A stretch of 64,000 nt of DNA from [Clostridium] citroniae WAL-17108 (GTDB taxonomy: Bacteria > Bacillota > Clostridia > Lachnospirales > Lachnospiraceae): NCBI RefSeq assembly GCF_000233455.1, contig NZ_JH376426.1, positions 5,162 to 69,161 on the forward strand, read 5' to 3'. The position numbers were made by a program, and so were the translations under genes. The notes beneath the pieces are model-generated. The model ran no database searches, was not told the DNA's origin, and saw nothing but the letters and a program-made list of their open reading frames with translations. Positions 51,689 through 60,987 of this stretch are shown one piece after another. Position 1 is the first letter of the stretch. Every line of letters begins with the position of its first letter.

Positions 51689-52423
51689 TTATCTGGAAAA
51701 GAACTGTGGATAGATTCCCTGGAGTGTATCCATGTTCCAGAGAATTGTGTTGAAATGGTTGGAACAGATCAGGGAAGCAGCTTCCGCATCCCCCCGCATA
51801 ATGTTGTCAACCAGCAGGCGTCCCTCCACCTGGGTGTGTTCCCACCTGGTCAGGGAGGACATATAGACCTTAAAATTAAAGGTGCTGTACTGGAGATAGT
51901 TGACCCGCATCAGGTCACAGTCCATGGTCCTGAAATAATTCCATATATGCTCCTTGCCGCAAAAAGTGGACAGCAGGTAGCGCAGATGTTCATCCGCTGC
52001 CAGAAGTTCCAGCACCTCATTATCCCCTGTGATCTCCTTCTGTTTTGCAAGGGTCTGTTCCAGGGCCTCTCTCTGCTCCGGGGTCAGCCCCTGTCTGCAG
52101 ATCTCCTCAATAACCGCCTGCTCCAGAACAATGTGGGTGTGCACGGACTGTTTGATCCGCTCAGGGTCGATCATGGTGACCACGGTCCCTCTCTGGGGAT
52201 AAACCACTATGTAACCTTCCTCGATCAGCCGGGCCAGCGCATCCCTTACCAGGGCGCGGCTTACGCTCATCTGGGAGGAAAGGGAATTCTCGCTGAGCAT
52301 CTCCCCGGGTTCGATGGCCAGGCTTAATATCTGATTGCGCAGAAAATTATAAATCTCATTTCTGGAATCGGCTTTCACAATCTTGTCTTTTACCTCAGGC
52401 ACACTCTCATCCCCTCTCAGCAC
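51689..52423 (-). CDS. GntR/FCD-family regulator
   Basis: About 244 residues. HTH (PGEMLSENSLSSQMSVSRAL, then VRDALARLIEEGYI) and FCD domain (ADEHLRYLLSTFCGKEH). The start is GTG at 52423 or 52402. It lies upstream of the permease gene in the same direction and is divergent from another GntR gene across four TTGCATACAAG-type sites. Confidence 0.88.
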   Translation of the reverse strand: MLRGDESVPEVKDKIVKADSRNEIYNFLRNQILSLAIEPGEMLSENSLSSQMSVSRALVRDALARLIEEGYIVVYPQRGTVVTMIDPERIKQSVHTHIVLEQAVIEEICRQGLTPEQREALEQTLAKQKEITGDNEVLELLAADEHLRYLLSTFCGKEHIWNYFRTMDCDLMRVNYLQYSTFNFKVYMSSLTRWEHTQVEGRLLVDNIMRGDAEAASLICSNHFNTILWNMDTLQGIYPQFFSR

Positions 52424-52460
52424 GCTTCGCCCCCCTGCCCGTAACGGGGGGGTGCCAGGA

Positions 52461-52518
52461 TTGCATACAAGTTATTTTCGCTTTTGCATACCAGTTTAGT
52501 TCAAAATTGCATATCAGC
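52461..52518. promoter_or_regulatory. Three GntR-type operators at a 23-bp period
   Basis: TTGCATACAAG (52461), TTGCATACCAG (52484) and TTGCATATCAG (52507) are exactly 23 bases apart, close to the TTGTATACAA palindrome bound by FCD regulators. A fourth copy, TTGCATACAAG, lies at 52701. They occupy the spacer between two divergent GntR genes. Confidence 0.7.
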
Positions 52519-52700
52519 TGCGGAAATAACGGGTTGAACAAATTGTATTATTCTCAAGACATATACAAGATAACACATTTATCTCATGAGTGCAACACCT
52601 TTTTTATCATTTTACACATGATTTTCGTTAATTTTTTATTTAGTAGTTGCTTTTTTCACAAATAATGATAAAATTATATTAGAAAATGCAGTGGGAAAAA

Positions 52701-52711
52701 TTGCATACAAG
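52701..52711. promoter_or_regulatory. Fourth GntR-type operator
   Basis: TTGCATACAAG, identical to the copy at 52461, 190 bp before the rightward GntR gene. The rest of 52519-52889 is A/T rich, with no gene. Confidence 0.55.
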
Positions 52712-52889
52712 TTTGAGTTGGAATTTATTTACATTTTCTCTGTTCTGCTCCAATGTTTTAATATAGTGGAAATGCATTCTTATCAAACCTATCCTTGTAT
52801 GCTATAATTTGATTTATGCCATTGACCGTCAGTGGAATACGTACCTGAACCGACTTGATTTTTACAGAATATTAAGAAAGGTGATTGCT

Positions 52890-53627
52890 ATGTCACTACT
52901 TCCTTTTAATGATCCTAACAGCCGTATGATTGCGCGCCGCCCCTCAGAGGACGCACGCCAGTATGCATACCGCGTGATTAAAAACTGTATACTGGAGCTG
53001 TTCCTTCCTCCGGGGCAGAAGATGAATGAAATAGACCTGGCTTCCTCTTTAAATGTAAGCCGTACGCCTGTACACGATACCTTTACAAAACTGTCCAGGG
53101 AGAACCTGGTAGATATCATTCCCCAGAGAGGGGCCTTTGTATCCAGGATCGACTCGGAACGGATCGAGCACGCCATCTGGCTTCACACAAAGCTTGGCAC
53201 CTCCATGCTTCACACCATCTTTATAAGGAATGTGAAGAAGAATGATCTGGAATCCCTGTATTACAGCCTGCGCCAGCTGGACGACTATCTTTACCAGGGC
53301 AACCTAAACCAGGCCCCCAGGCTGCTGTCTGATTACTATCATCAGCTCTATATACTGGCCGGGGACATGGACCTGGTATGGGAATCCCTGCAAAAGGTGG
53401 ATATGGACCTGCAGCGGCTTTTGTACCTGGCCACCAGCAGTTCCGCGGTAGTGGAAGGTTTCCTGTGCGAGCTCACCAATCTGACCGATGCCCTGGCCAA
53501 CAGGAACAATGACCAGGCCTGCCTGATCTACAGCCATCACATGTCCAGGATGCTGCTTCTGCTCCCGCCTTTAAAGCAGCATAACCCGGAATATTTTATA
53601 TGCGGTAGCAGTGATGCCGCGTCCTGA
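52890..53627 (+). CDS. GntR/FCD-family regulator
   Basis: 245 residues. HTH (PGQKMNEIDLASSLNVSRTP, then VHDTFTKLSRENLV) and FCD domain. The ATG at 52890 follows AAAGGTG. It is upstream of the SDR / YiaL-like / M28 genes on the same strand, and divergent from the other GntR. It probably controls one of these units via the TTGCATACAAG sites; which regulator binds which is not clear. Confidence 0.88.
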   Translation: MSLLPFNDPNSRMIARRPSEDARQYAYRVIKNCILELFLPPGQKMNEIDLASSLNVSRTPVHDTFTKLSRENLVDIIPQRGAFVSRIDSERIEHAIWLHTKLGTSMLHTIFIRNVKKNDLESLYYSLRQLDDYLYQGNLNQAPRLLSDYYHQLYILAGDMDLVWESLQKVDMDLQRLLYLATSSSAVVEGFLCELTNLTDALANRNNDQACLIYSHHMSRMLLLLPPLKQHNPEYFICGSSDAAS

Positions 53628-53647
53628 TCTGCAAAAAGAATCGCACG

Positions 53648-53806
53648 TAAGTGCCAGTGACATGTATCGCACGTAAGCGCCTACAGGACAGGCGCTAAGT
53701 GCTCATAACGAATCACTGCACTAAGCTCGTTTAAGACCTCGCTAAGTGCCAGTGACATGTATCGCACGTAAGCGCCTACAGGACAGGCGCTAAGTGCTCA
53801 TAACGA
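53648..53806. repeat. Perfect 64-bp direct repeat upstream of the SDR gene
   Basis: Copies at 53648-53711 and 53743-53806 appear identical and start 95 bp apart. Each contains a small hairpin GCGCCT-N7-AGGCGC and ends TAACGA. The second copy runs directly into the GAGGAGG ribosome site of the SDR gene. A partial third copy (CGCACGTAAGTGCC) precedes the first. Confidence 0.8.
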
Positions 53807-53819
53807 GGAGGTATGTGAT

Positions 53820-54599
53820 ATGGAAAATTATAGGGATCTGTTCTCCCTGGAGGGCAAGACAGCACTGGTTACAGGAGGAACGGGAGGACTTGGAAGCGCC
53901 ATTGCCCTGGCTTTTTTACAGCAGGGAGCCAATGTGGCCGTGTGCGGCGGCCATCCGGAAAAGGCGGCCGGACTGGCTGACTATGCGGCCCAGGCAGGCA
54001 GGAAGTTCCTCTCCATCCGCTGCGATATCCAGAAACAGTCAGACATTGACAATATGTTAAATGAAATCGAGGAACAGCTGGATACCCTGGACATCCTTGT
54101 TAACAGCGCGGGTATGAACCGCCTTCTGCCGGCTGAGGACTACACGGAGGATGCCTTTGACCAGGTCATGGGACTGAACGTAAAAGGACTTCACCTGGTG
54201 ACAAAGGCGGTTGGAAAACACTTTATGATCCCCAGGAATTACGGCAGGATCCTCAACCTGTCCTCTGTTAAGAGCCTGATCGGTACAACGGAAAATTATA
54301 TTGCATACTGCGCCAGCAAGGGCGCTGTGAACATGTACACCAAACAGCTGGCCTGTGAATGGGGCAAATATAGGATCACCTGCAACGCCATTGCACCCAC
54401 CTTTGTCCGCACACCCATCAATTCCTTTCAGCTGGACGATCCGGCTTTCTACAAAAAGCTGACGGACCGCATTCCCCTGGGCCGTATCGGACAGGAACGG
54501 GACATAGCGGCAGCGGCCCTGTACCTTTGCAGTGACTCGGCGGAGTTCGTAAGCGGACAGGTGCTGGCCGTGGACGGCGGGCTTACATCCATGCAGTAA
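53820..54599 (+). CDS. Short-chain dehydrogenase/reductase
   Basis: 259 residues of the classical SDR family. TGGTGGLGSAIA is the cofactor loop, NSAG and the catalytic S/Y/K set are in NLSSVKS and YCASKG, and the C-terminus is GQVLAVDGG. Similar in layout to gluconate 5-dehydrogenase or KduD-type enzymes, which act on sugar acids. First of a three-gene operon with a YiaL-like protein and an M28 peptidase. Its upstream region is a 64-bp direct repeat. Confidence 0.9.
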   Translation: MENYRDLFSLEGKTALVTGGTGGLGSAIALAFLQQGANVAVCGGHPEKAAGLADYAAQAGRKFLSIRCDIQKQSDIDNMLNEIEEQLDTLDILVNSAGMNRLLPAEDYTEDAFDQVMGLNVKGLHLVTKAVGKHFMIPRNYGRILNLSSVKSLIGTTENYIAYCASKGAVNMYTKQLACEWGKYRITCNAIAPTFVRTPINSFQLDDPAFYKKLTDRIPLGRIGQERDIAAAALYLCSDSAEFVSGQVLAVDGGLTSMQ

Positions 54600-54649
54600 T
54601 AGTCGCCTGTGAGACTCCAAAATTACACTTTATAACAAGGAGGAAAACC

Positions 54650-55165
54650 ATGATATTCGGAAATGTAAGTAATGAATTTTTTGATCAGCAGATCGCTGTG
54701 CTTCCGGCCGCCCTTCAGAGCGCCATCCGTTTTCTGAAGGAGAATGACCTGGTAGCCCACGAGCCCGGCAGATTCGACATTGAACTGGGCGGCGTCCCCA
54801 TGATACTTCAGGTCCTGGACTTAAACACCGCTCCCCGCGAAACTTTAAGGCCGGAGATCCACCGAAAGAATATAGATGTCCAGTTCCTGGCTGCCGGCGG
54901 ACCGGAGCGGGCGGGATATTATAATGATGACCGGACAAACCAGGTGGATGAGGATCTTCTCGACACTCCAAGAGATATCCTTTTTTATCACAATAATCCC
55001 AATGCCCCGGAAGGGACCATTGAACTGGTTCCCGGGACCTATGCTGTTTACTTCCCATGGGATGTGCATATTCCGGCTGTCCAGACAGGAGCCTCCCCTG
55101 CGCCGATCCGCAAGATCGTAATCAAGGTTCCCATGAGTGCCTGCGCCCCCGCGGCAGAAAACTGA
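54650..55165 (+). CDS. YhcH/YjgK/YiaL-family protein (DUF386)
   Basis: 171 residues, cupin-like. HRKNIDVQFLAAGGPERAGY and PWDVHIPAVQ carry the conserved histidines. AAGGAGG precedes the ATG. It is somewhat longer than the other two copies in this window and lies between an SDR and a peptidase gene. Confidence 0.88.
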   Translation: MIFGNVSNEFFDQQIAVLPAALQSAIRFLKENDLVAHEPGRFDIELGGVPMILQVLDLNTAPRETLRPEIHRKNIDVQFLAAGGPERAGYYNDDRTNQVDEDLLDTPRDILFYHNNPNAPEGTIELVPGTYAVYFPWDVHIPAVQTGASPAPIRKIVIKVPMSACAPAAEN

Positions 55166-55175
55166 GGTTTTGATT

Positions 55176-56003
55176 ATGGATATGATCACTCATCTGGAAA
55201 CCCTTGCCCAAAAGGATCCTGACCAGCGCCGCCAGGCACTGGCAGGGGTGCTTGAGGCCGAGAGGCTTTCTTACACCCTTCAGGAGGAGGAAGCCAGCTT
55301 TAAGAATCCAAGAGGCGTGGCAAATTACCTCCTGACCCCCTGGCAGGAAACTCCCTGCCTGCTGTTCTGCGCCCACTATGACGCGGTACCCGGAAGCTTT
55401 GGGGCCAATGACAACGCGGCATCCCTGTGTATCCTCATTGCCCTTGCAAAGGAATTAAAAAGCAGAAATCTTCCCGCCCGGTTTGCTTTCTTTGACGGGG
55501 AGGAAAACGGCAATGCCGGCAGCAGGCTCTACGCCGCCCAGATGGATAAGTCCGCTGTTACGGGGATCATCAATCTGGATGTGTGCGGATTCGGCGATAC
55601 CATTGCCATCTGCGGCAAGGGCCATGAGACCAAGCCGGTGCTGCGCCCATTTTGCGACAAAGCCCTGTTGGACAAGCACAATGGGCAGGTGCTAAAATAC
55701 CTTCCCAAAAGCGATGAGGTCTCCTTTGCCGGCAGCCGGATCCCCACCATGAGCCTGTGTGTGGTCCCCCGGTGGGACATCCAGTACTTAAAGGCCATGG
55801 CCACCTATGGAGACGGCTTTCTGGGCCGTCCCCCTGAGTTTGATATGATGCTGGAACAGATGGAAGTCATAACCACCATGCACGGCGGCTACCGTGATAA
55901 TCCACAGTATGTGGAGGAAGATGCCATGATGCAGGTCTATGGGTATCTCCTGGAAGGAGTAACGGCCCCGCCTGCTGCGAAAAAGCGCTTCGGGCTTTTT
56001 TAG
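55176..56003 (+). CDS. M28-family zinc aminopeptidase-like protein
   Basis: 275 residues. FCAHYDAVPGSFGANDNAAS supplies the first zinc ligands (H and the bridging D), FFDGEENGNAGS the catalytic glutamates, and NLDVCGFGD a further ligand; a late histidine is in MHGGYRDN. These form the co-catalytic zinc set of M28 peptidases. No signal peptide, so it works in the cytoplasm. Being in a sugar-acid-like operon, it may split an amino-acyl or N-acyl conjugate; this is inference. Confidence 0.85.
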   Translation: MDMITHLETLAQKDPDQRRQALAGVLEAERLSYTLQEEEASFKNPRGVANYLLTPWQETPCLLFCAHYDAVPGSFGANDNAASLCILIALAKELKSRNLPARFAFFDGEENGNAGSRLYAAQMDKSAVTGIINLDVCGFGDTIAICGKGHETKPVLRPFCDKALLDKHNGQVLKYLPKSDEVSFAGSRIPTMSLCVVPRWDIQYLKAMATYGDGFLGRPPEFDMMLEQMEVITTMHGGYRDNPQYVEEDAMMQVYGYLLEGVTAPPAAKKRFGLF

Positions 56004-56059
56004 GAACCGGCTGAACCAACCGGCATTTAGATTAGGTTTAGATTGGTCTCAGGCCGCCC

Positions 56060-56893
56060 CTACCATACAGGATCATGCCGGCCTGTTTTCCCCAAAGCCT
56101 TAAGGGTACTGTCATGTAGGATCTCCCTCTCATACTTATCCTGTGACACATAGCAGGAATAAAAGATATCGGTCATCAGGAGTATGGGAAACTGAGGCGA
56201 GATCACATTTCCATGGTTCAGGTGAAGAAGGGACGGGATCAGCAGCACTTCGTCACAGAATCCATCGTACTCCGGTTTATTCTTGGCAGTGAGCAGGACG
56301 GTCCTGGCCTTTTTCTGATGGGCTTCCTGCAGCAGGAAGATCACATCTTCCGTCTCACCGCTGATACTGACTCCCAGCACCAGGCTGTTCTCATCCTGGA
56401 ACACTCCCCGCATGCGCATCATGTCCCTGTCATCCATGGATGTGATGTCCACGCCGATCCTCATAAAACGCAGTTCCATCTCCCTGGCTGCCAGGCCGGA
56501 GCTTCCCATGCCGCACACAAACACCCGTGCGGCTTTGTTCATGTAACGGCAGATGCGCTCCACCTGTTTTTCGTTCACCAGGTTATAGGTCTTGTTCAGC
56601 AGTTCCTGATATGCGTTGAGTACGGTTCTTGTGTTGCCGGTCATGGATTCCTGCCGGACCACAAAATGTTCTCCATACTGGTAGATAAATTCCCTGTATC
56701 CCTTAAATCCGCATTTCTTGGCAAACCGTGACAGGGATGCCTCTGATACAAACAGCTTTCCCGCCACTGCTTTGGCGGAAAAGTCCGTCTCCTCCCTGTT
56801 GTAGATAAAAAAATCCGCTATATTCCTCTCCACCGTGGTGAAATTGTCGTAATTTGACTCGATTACCGGTATCACTGATTTCAGATATTCCAT
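56060..56893 (-). CDS. RpiR-family regulator of the sialate operon
   Basis: 277 residues. N-terminal RpiR HTH (AKAVAGKLFVSEASLSRFAK) and C-terminal SIS domain (RVFVCGMGSSGLAAREMELR) that binds a phosphosugar. As the last gene of the nan operon it is probably its repressor, with ManNAc-6-phosphate or GlcNAc-6-phosphate as ligand, as for Firmicute NanR proteins. Confidence 0.88.
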   Translation of the reverse strand: MEYLKSVIPVIESNYDNFTTVERNIADFFIYNREETDFSAKAVAGKLFVSEASLSRFAKKCGFKGYREFIYQYGEHFVVRQESMTGNTRTVLNAYQELLNKTYNLVNEKQVERICRYMNKAARVFVCGMGSSGLAAREMELRFMRIGVDITSMDDRDMMRMRGVFQDENSLVLGVSISGETEDVIFLLQEAHQKKARTVLLTAKNKPEYDGFCDEVLLIPSLLHLNHGNVISPQFPILLMTDIFYSCYVSQDKYEREILHDSTLKALGKTGRHDPVW

Positions 56894-56897
56894 CCCA

Positions 56898-57782
56898 TCA
56901 TCCCTGTCTCTCTTTGAAATGGTAGTAGGCCCCTCTCATTCCGGCATCATTTCCGTGCTGTGCAAAGGCCAGAGCAGTCTTTTCCCGGATGCTGGATACA
57001 AGGTACCGGTCCATGGCCGCCTGGATCCTGGGCCGCAGATACTCCTCCTGGGCCATGACGCCTCCCCCCAGCACCACCACCTGGGGATTGATCACATAGC
57101 ATATATTGGAGATTCCTTTTCCCAGCACATCACACATGTCGTCAATGGCCTGGATACACACGCCGTCCCCTGCCTTGGCCAGTTCAAAGATGCGAAGGCC
57201 ATTCCACATATGAACCGGTTCCCCCTTTGCAAGAGCCACCTTTGAGGCAAGGATACTGGCTGCTCCCAGAGTCTGGAAATCGCTGCCCTCCATATGCATG
57301 TATCCAACCTCACAGGCGCTGTTGCTAAAGCCGTGGTACACGTTTCCGTCTATAATGATACAGCCTCCGATCCCGGTCCCCACTGTAAGACACAGAGCGG
57401 ACCGGCTTCCTGCCGCTGCCCCCGATACGGCCTCTGAAAGCCCTGCGCAGTTAACGTCATTTTCCACTTCACAGGGAAGGCCAAACTCCGATTCCATCCT
57501 GGCTTTGATCTTTGTGCCCGCATAATCAGGGATCAATGGGGCGGAGTAAAAGATCTCCCCCTTTTCCACATCCACCATGCCGGCCGTGGATACGCAGATC
57601 CCATCCACTCTCCACAGCTTCAGATATTCCCTTACAATGCCCACCGCCTTTTCCAGCAGGCTGGGGCCGCCCTTAAATGCCTCGGTAGGCATCTTATCCT
57701 TGGTCAGGAACAGTTCATTTTCATCCAAAACGCCGTACTTGATCTCTGTACCGCCAATGTCAATGCACACGTATTGTTTCAT
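56898..57782 (-). CDS. nanK: ROK-family kinase, probable N-acetylmannosamine kinase
   Basis: 294 residues. Phosphate loop CIDIGGTEIKYGVL, catalytic region VENDVNCAGLSEA, then TVGTGIGGCII. The zinc histidine/cysteine motif of many ROK proteins is replaced here (GYMHMEGSDFQTLG), as in several clostridial nanK genes. The place between YhcH and the RpiR regulator in a nanE/nanA operon gives the ManNAc role. Confidence 0.85.
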   Translation of the reverse strand: MKQYVCIDIGGTEIKYGVLDENELFLTKDKMPTEAFKGGPSLLEKAVGIVREYLKLWRVDGICVSTAGMVDVEKGEIFYSAPLIPDYAGTKIKARMESEFGLPCEVENDVNCAGLSEAVSGAAAGSRSALCLTVGTGIGGCIIIDGNVYHGFSNSACEVGYMHMEGSDFQTLGAASILASKVALAKGEPVHMWNGLRIFELAKAGDGVCIQAIDDMCDVLGKGISNICYVINPQVVVLGGGVMAQEEYLRPRIQAAMDRYLVSSIREKTALAFAQHGNDAGMRGAYYHFKERQG

Positions 57783-57823
57783 CCTTACTCTTCTCCTTTT
57801 TCTTCCTTGTTTTATTCTGCCGC

Positions 57824-57860
57824 AAAAGGCAAACCTGCCCTTTGCAATGGTTTGCCTTTT
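57824..57860 (-). terminator. Hairpin between nanK and the YhcH gene
   Basis: AAAAGGCAAACC (57824-57835) pairs with GGTTTGCCTTTT (57849-57860). With only four T it may lower rather than stop expression of nanK. Next to it a 13-bp unit TATTACTTACCTG is repeated at 57873 and 57886, with a weaker third copy. Confidence 0.6.
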
Positions 57861-57931
57861 ACATCTTCCCTATATTACTTACCTGTATTACTTACCTGTA
57901 CTGCTTGCCTATATTAGTTCCTTGTACTGAA

Positions 57932-58387
57932 TCAGTTATCGATCCTTACTTTAAAAATGGCCTTCTTGATCTGCTTTGGGCCATCCACCGCCACTGCGGT
58001 GCGGTGTCCGTCATGGGGGTAGCAGATCAGGAAATCTCCGGGGCGCAGCACTGCGTGGCTGTTGGGTTCTCCCTCCAGAGGAAGGAAATCATCCTTTTGC
58101 ACAAAATCCTTCTGCTCCATGTTCTCTATAAAGTTTAAATCAATCTGCTCCTGTCCGTCAAGCATTAAATGTACATCCAGGTATTTTCTGTGAGCTTCCC
58201 AGAAACGCTTTTCCGGTACAGTGGTTTCATATTCCACTACATTTACAAACAGGCGCTCTCCGTCTATGGGATGGCTGCCCTTTTCAAATCCGAGGAGATC
58301 ATGGGCCAAGGCGTACTCAAAGCATTCTCTTACTGCCTGCGGCAGGAATCCATAGGTTCCTTCCTGGGTTATATTTCCAAAGATCAT
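57932..58387 (-). CDS. YhcH/NanQ-family protein
   Basis: 151 residues of the YhcH family; in sialate operons this protein (NanQ) opens or anomerises N-acetylneuraminate. HRKYLDVHLMLDGQEQIDL and PHDGHRTAVAVD contain the metal histidines. AGGAGG precedes the ATG. Third paralogue in the window. Confidence 0.88.
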   Translation of the reverse strand: MIFGNITQEGTYGFLPQAVRECFEYALAHDLLGFEKGSHPIDGERLFVNVVEYETTVPEKRFWEAHRKYLDVHLMLDGQEQIDLNFIENMEQKDFVQKDDFLPLEGEPNSHAVLRPGDFLICYPHDGHRTAVAVDGPKQIKKAIFKVRIDN

Positions 58388-58429
58388 AGGTTATCCTCCT
58401 GTTCTGCCCTTGTCATTTCATGTATCAGA

Positions 58430-59932
58430 TCAATTATGATAAATGGTTGCGTCCGCCGCCGGTTTGGATGTATCCCCGTCCATCTTTCTGGTGATGATAC
58501 TTACCGGAAGACCCACAACCAGGGAAATGGCAATGGAGATAATGGAGTAGGACCAGATGGATACCGCGCCTGCCGGTGCCATGTATTTGATGCAGACCAT
58601 GGTGATGGCTGCCACAAAGAACGCCACGTAAGCGCCTTTTGCATTGGCCACTTTGGTAAAGGTTCCCAGTACAAAGGTTCCTCCCAAAACACCCAGCACA
58701 AGGCCCATAAATCCGTTAAACCACTCATATGCCGACTTGATCTCGCCGTTGGCAAGGATCATGGATACCAGGATGGCCACAACGCCCACGCCCAGGGATA
58801 CGTACTGGGCAATCCTTGTCTGAAGGGCAAAGCTCATTTCCTTTTTGGACAGACGCTCCTGGATATCCAGTGTCCAGCTGGTTGCCACGGAGTTAAGTCC
58901 GGTAGACAGGGTGGACTGGGACGCCGCATAGATGGCTGCCAGCAGAAGTCCTGTAATGCCTACGGGCAGCTCATATGCGATATAGGAAGCAAAGATCTGA
59001 TCCTGCTGCGCTGCCGGCGGGAGGGCATTCTGGCTGTAGAATACATACAGTCCCGTGCCGATCAGGTAAAATACGGTTGCAATAAAAATGGACAGCGCTC
59101 CGTTGGTCAGCATCATTTTGTTCAGTTTCTTTGTGTCCGTGGTGGTGGTGAAACGCTGTACAATATCCTAGCTGGATACATAGGAGGAACAGGTGTTAAA
59201 TCCAGCGCCCACGATCAGCAGGAACACGCTGTCCTTTAAAATGTTGGGATTAAAAATGGGCTGGTCAGGTGCCAGGAACTTGCCCTGTCCCATGGTGGAA
59301 AAGATGGAGCCGAAACCGCCGTCAATCCCGTGGGCCAGGTAAAAGAGTGCAAAGGTAACACCCACCAGGAGCACGCTGCCCTGGATAAAGTCGGTCCAGA
59401 GCACGGATTTAAGGCCGCCTGTATAGGAGTAAATGATGGCGATCACGCCCATGGCAATGATCAATACATTTACATTGATGCCTGTCAGGTTGGACAATAC
59501 CATGGACGGCAGATACATGATGATGGACATACGGCCTACCTGGTACACGATAAACATGACGGCGCCCAGGACGCGCAGGCCCTTGCTTCCGAAACGGATC
59601 TCCAGGTAGTGGTAAGCTGTATCAATATCCAGCTTGCTGTATATGGGCAGGAAAAACCGGATGGTGATGGGGATGGCCACCAGCATTCCAAGCTGTGCAA
59701 ACCACATGATCCATGTTCCTGCATATGAATTTCCTGCCAGGGACAGGAATGAGATCGGGCTTAATAATGTTGCGAAAATGGACACGGAGGTAACCCACCA
59801 CGGGATGGTTCCGTCCCCCTTAAAGAATTCCTTTCCCTTCATCTCCTTTTTGGAGAAAAAGAGGCCGGCAAATAATACTGCTGCAAGATATACAATAAGA
59901 ATGATCAAATCAATTGTTGTGAACCCCTGCAT
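58430..59932 (-). pseudogene. Sialate sodium symporter (SSS family) interrupted by an amber codon
   Basis: The reverse strand from 59932 to 58430 is one open frame of 501 codons, broken only by TAG at 59168-59170. The join reads TCSSYVSS-stop-DIVQRFTTTTD, where SSS carriers typically have SSQDIVQRF, so a CAG glutamine codon has probably changed to TAG by one base. Before the stop there are about 254 residues, after it about 247; both halves are well preserved (GLFFSKKEMKGKEFFKGDGT near the start, TGLLLAAIYAASQSTLSTGL in the second half). The stop cuts the carrier in mid membrane domain, so without suppression it cannot work. Recent mutation, suppressor reading or sequencing error are all possible. 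Probable role when intact: sialic-acid uptake. Confidence 0.85.
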
Positions 59933-60027
59933 ATTTAAACTCCTTTTCTATCTGCCATGTCATTCCCGGCCCCTTTCATCCCTCCTGAAAGGGGCGGTGA
60001 TGTTTTCCCTTTTGTGATGCCGCTGCA

Positions 60028-60945
60028 TTAACAGTATTTGCCCACAGCCTCTCTTACCATACGCGCTGCTTCCCGTGCAATGGGAAGATCTTCCTCAACA
60101 AGCTGTGGAAGAGGTTCCCTTACCCCGCCCAGGTCCAGGTTCTCGTTGATCCGCAGCATTTCCTTAATGACTCCGTACATGTTGCCGTGGCAGGAGCACA
60201 TTTTGTAGATAACCTCATTGGCCGCATACTGGACTTCCTTTGCTTCCTCCAGCTTTCCTGCCTTTACCAGCTCATCCATCTTAAGGAAAAGCTCCGGCAT
60301 TACGCCGTAGGTTCCGCCGATCCCGGCTTCCGCGCCAATGACGCGGCCGCTGATAAACTGCTCGTCCGGACCGTTGAATATGATGTAATCCTTGCCTGCA
60401 GCCGCCTTGAACATCTGGATATCCTGCACCGGCATGGAGGAGTTCTTAACACCAATGACCCTAGGATTTTGGCGCATCTGTGCAAACAGTCCCTGAGTCA
60501 GAGCAACCCCTGCCAGCTGGGGGATGTTGTAGATGATGAAATCCGTGTTGGGAGCAGCCTCGCTCATGGTGTTCCAATATGCTGCAATGGCATATTCCGG
60601 GAGGCGGAAGTAGATGGGAGGAATAGCTGCAATGGCATCCACGCCCAGGCTCTCCGCATGTTTTGCCAGCTCCACGCTGTCCTTTGTGTTGTTGCAGGCA
60701 ACATGGGCGATCACTGTAAGCTTGCCCTTGGCAACCGCCATTACATTTTCCAGCGTGGTCTTCCGGTCCTCCACGCTCTGGTAAATGCACTCCCCTGAAG
60801 ACCCATTTACATAAACGCCCTTTACGCCTTTTTTAATATGATACTCGGTCAGCGCCCTTACACGCTCCGGGCTTACATTGCCCTCCTCATCATAACATGC
60901 GTAAAATGCCGGAATGATACCTCTGTACTTTTCTAAGTTTGCCAT
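60028..60945 (-). CDS. nanA: N-acetylneuraminate lyase
   Basis: 305 residues, class I aldolase of the DapA family. GVYVNGSSGE is the carboxylate loop, FIIYNIPQL holds the catalytic tyrosine, and IGVKNSS the Schiff-base lysine. It splits sialic acid into ManNAc and pyruvate. GGAGAAA precedes the ATG. Second gene of the nan operon. Confidence 0.92.
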   Translation of the reverse strand: MANLEKYRGIIPAFYACYDEEGNVSPERVRALTEYHIKKGVKGVYVNGSSGECIYQSVEDRKTTLENVMAVAKGKLTVIAHVACNNTKDSVELAKHAESLGVDAIAAIPPIYFRLPEYAIAAYWNTMSEAAPNTDFIIYNIPQLAGVALTQGLFAQMRQNPRVIGVKNSSMPVQDIQMFKAAAGKDYIIFNGPDEQFISGRVIGAEAGIGGTYGVMPELFLKMDELVKAGKLEEAKEVQYAANEVIYKMCSCHGNMYGVIKEMLRINENLDLGGVREPLPQLVEEDLPIAREAARMVREAVGKYC

Positions 60946-60987
60946 AATTTTTTCTCCTTTCCCAATCAGGCGTCTTCTGTCCGCCTA

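Noticed and set aside
53648..53806. Insertion sequence or attachment site
   Set aside because: No transposase or integrase is within the repeat region, and only 31 bases separate the two copies.
59116..59170. Programmed re-initiation giving two symporter halves
   Set aside because: No ribosome site precedes the first methionine after the stop, and half carriers of this family are not known to work; a nonsense mutation is simpler.
58169..59239. Long + strand reading frame opposite the sialate symporter
   Set aside because: Antisense to clearly conserved carrier sequence on the other strand; composition and lack of motifs mark it as a shadow frame.
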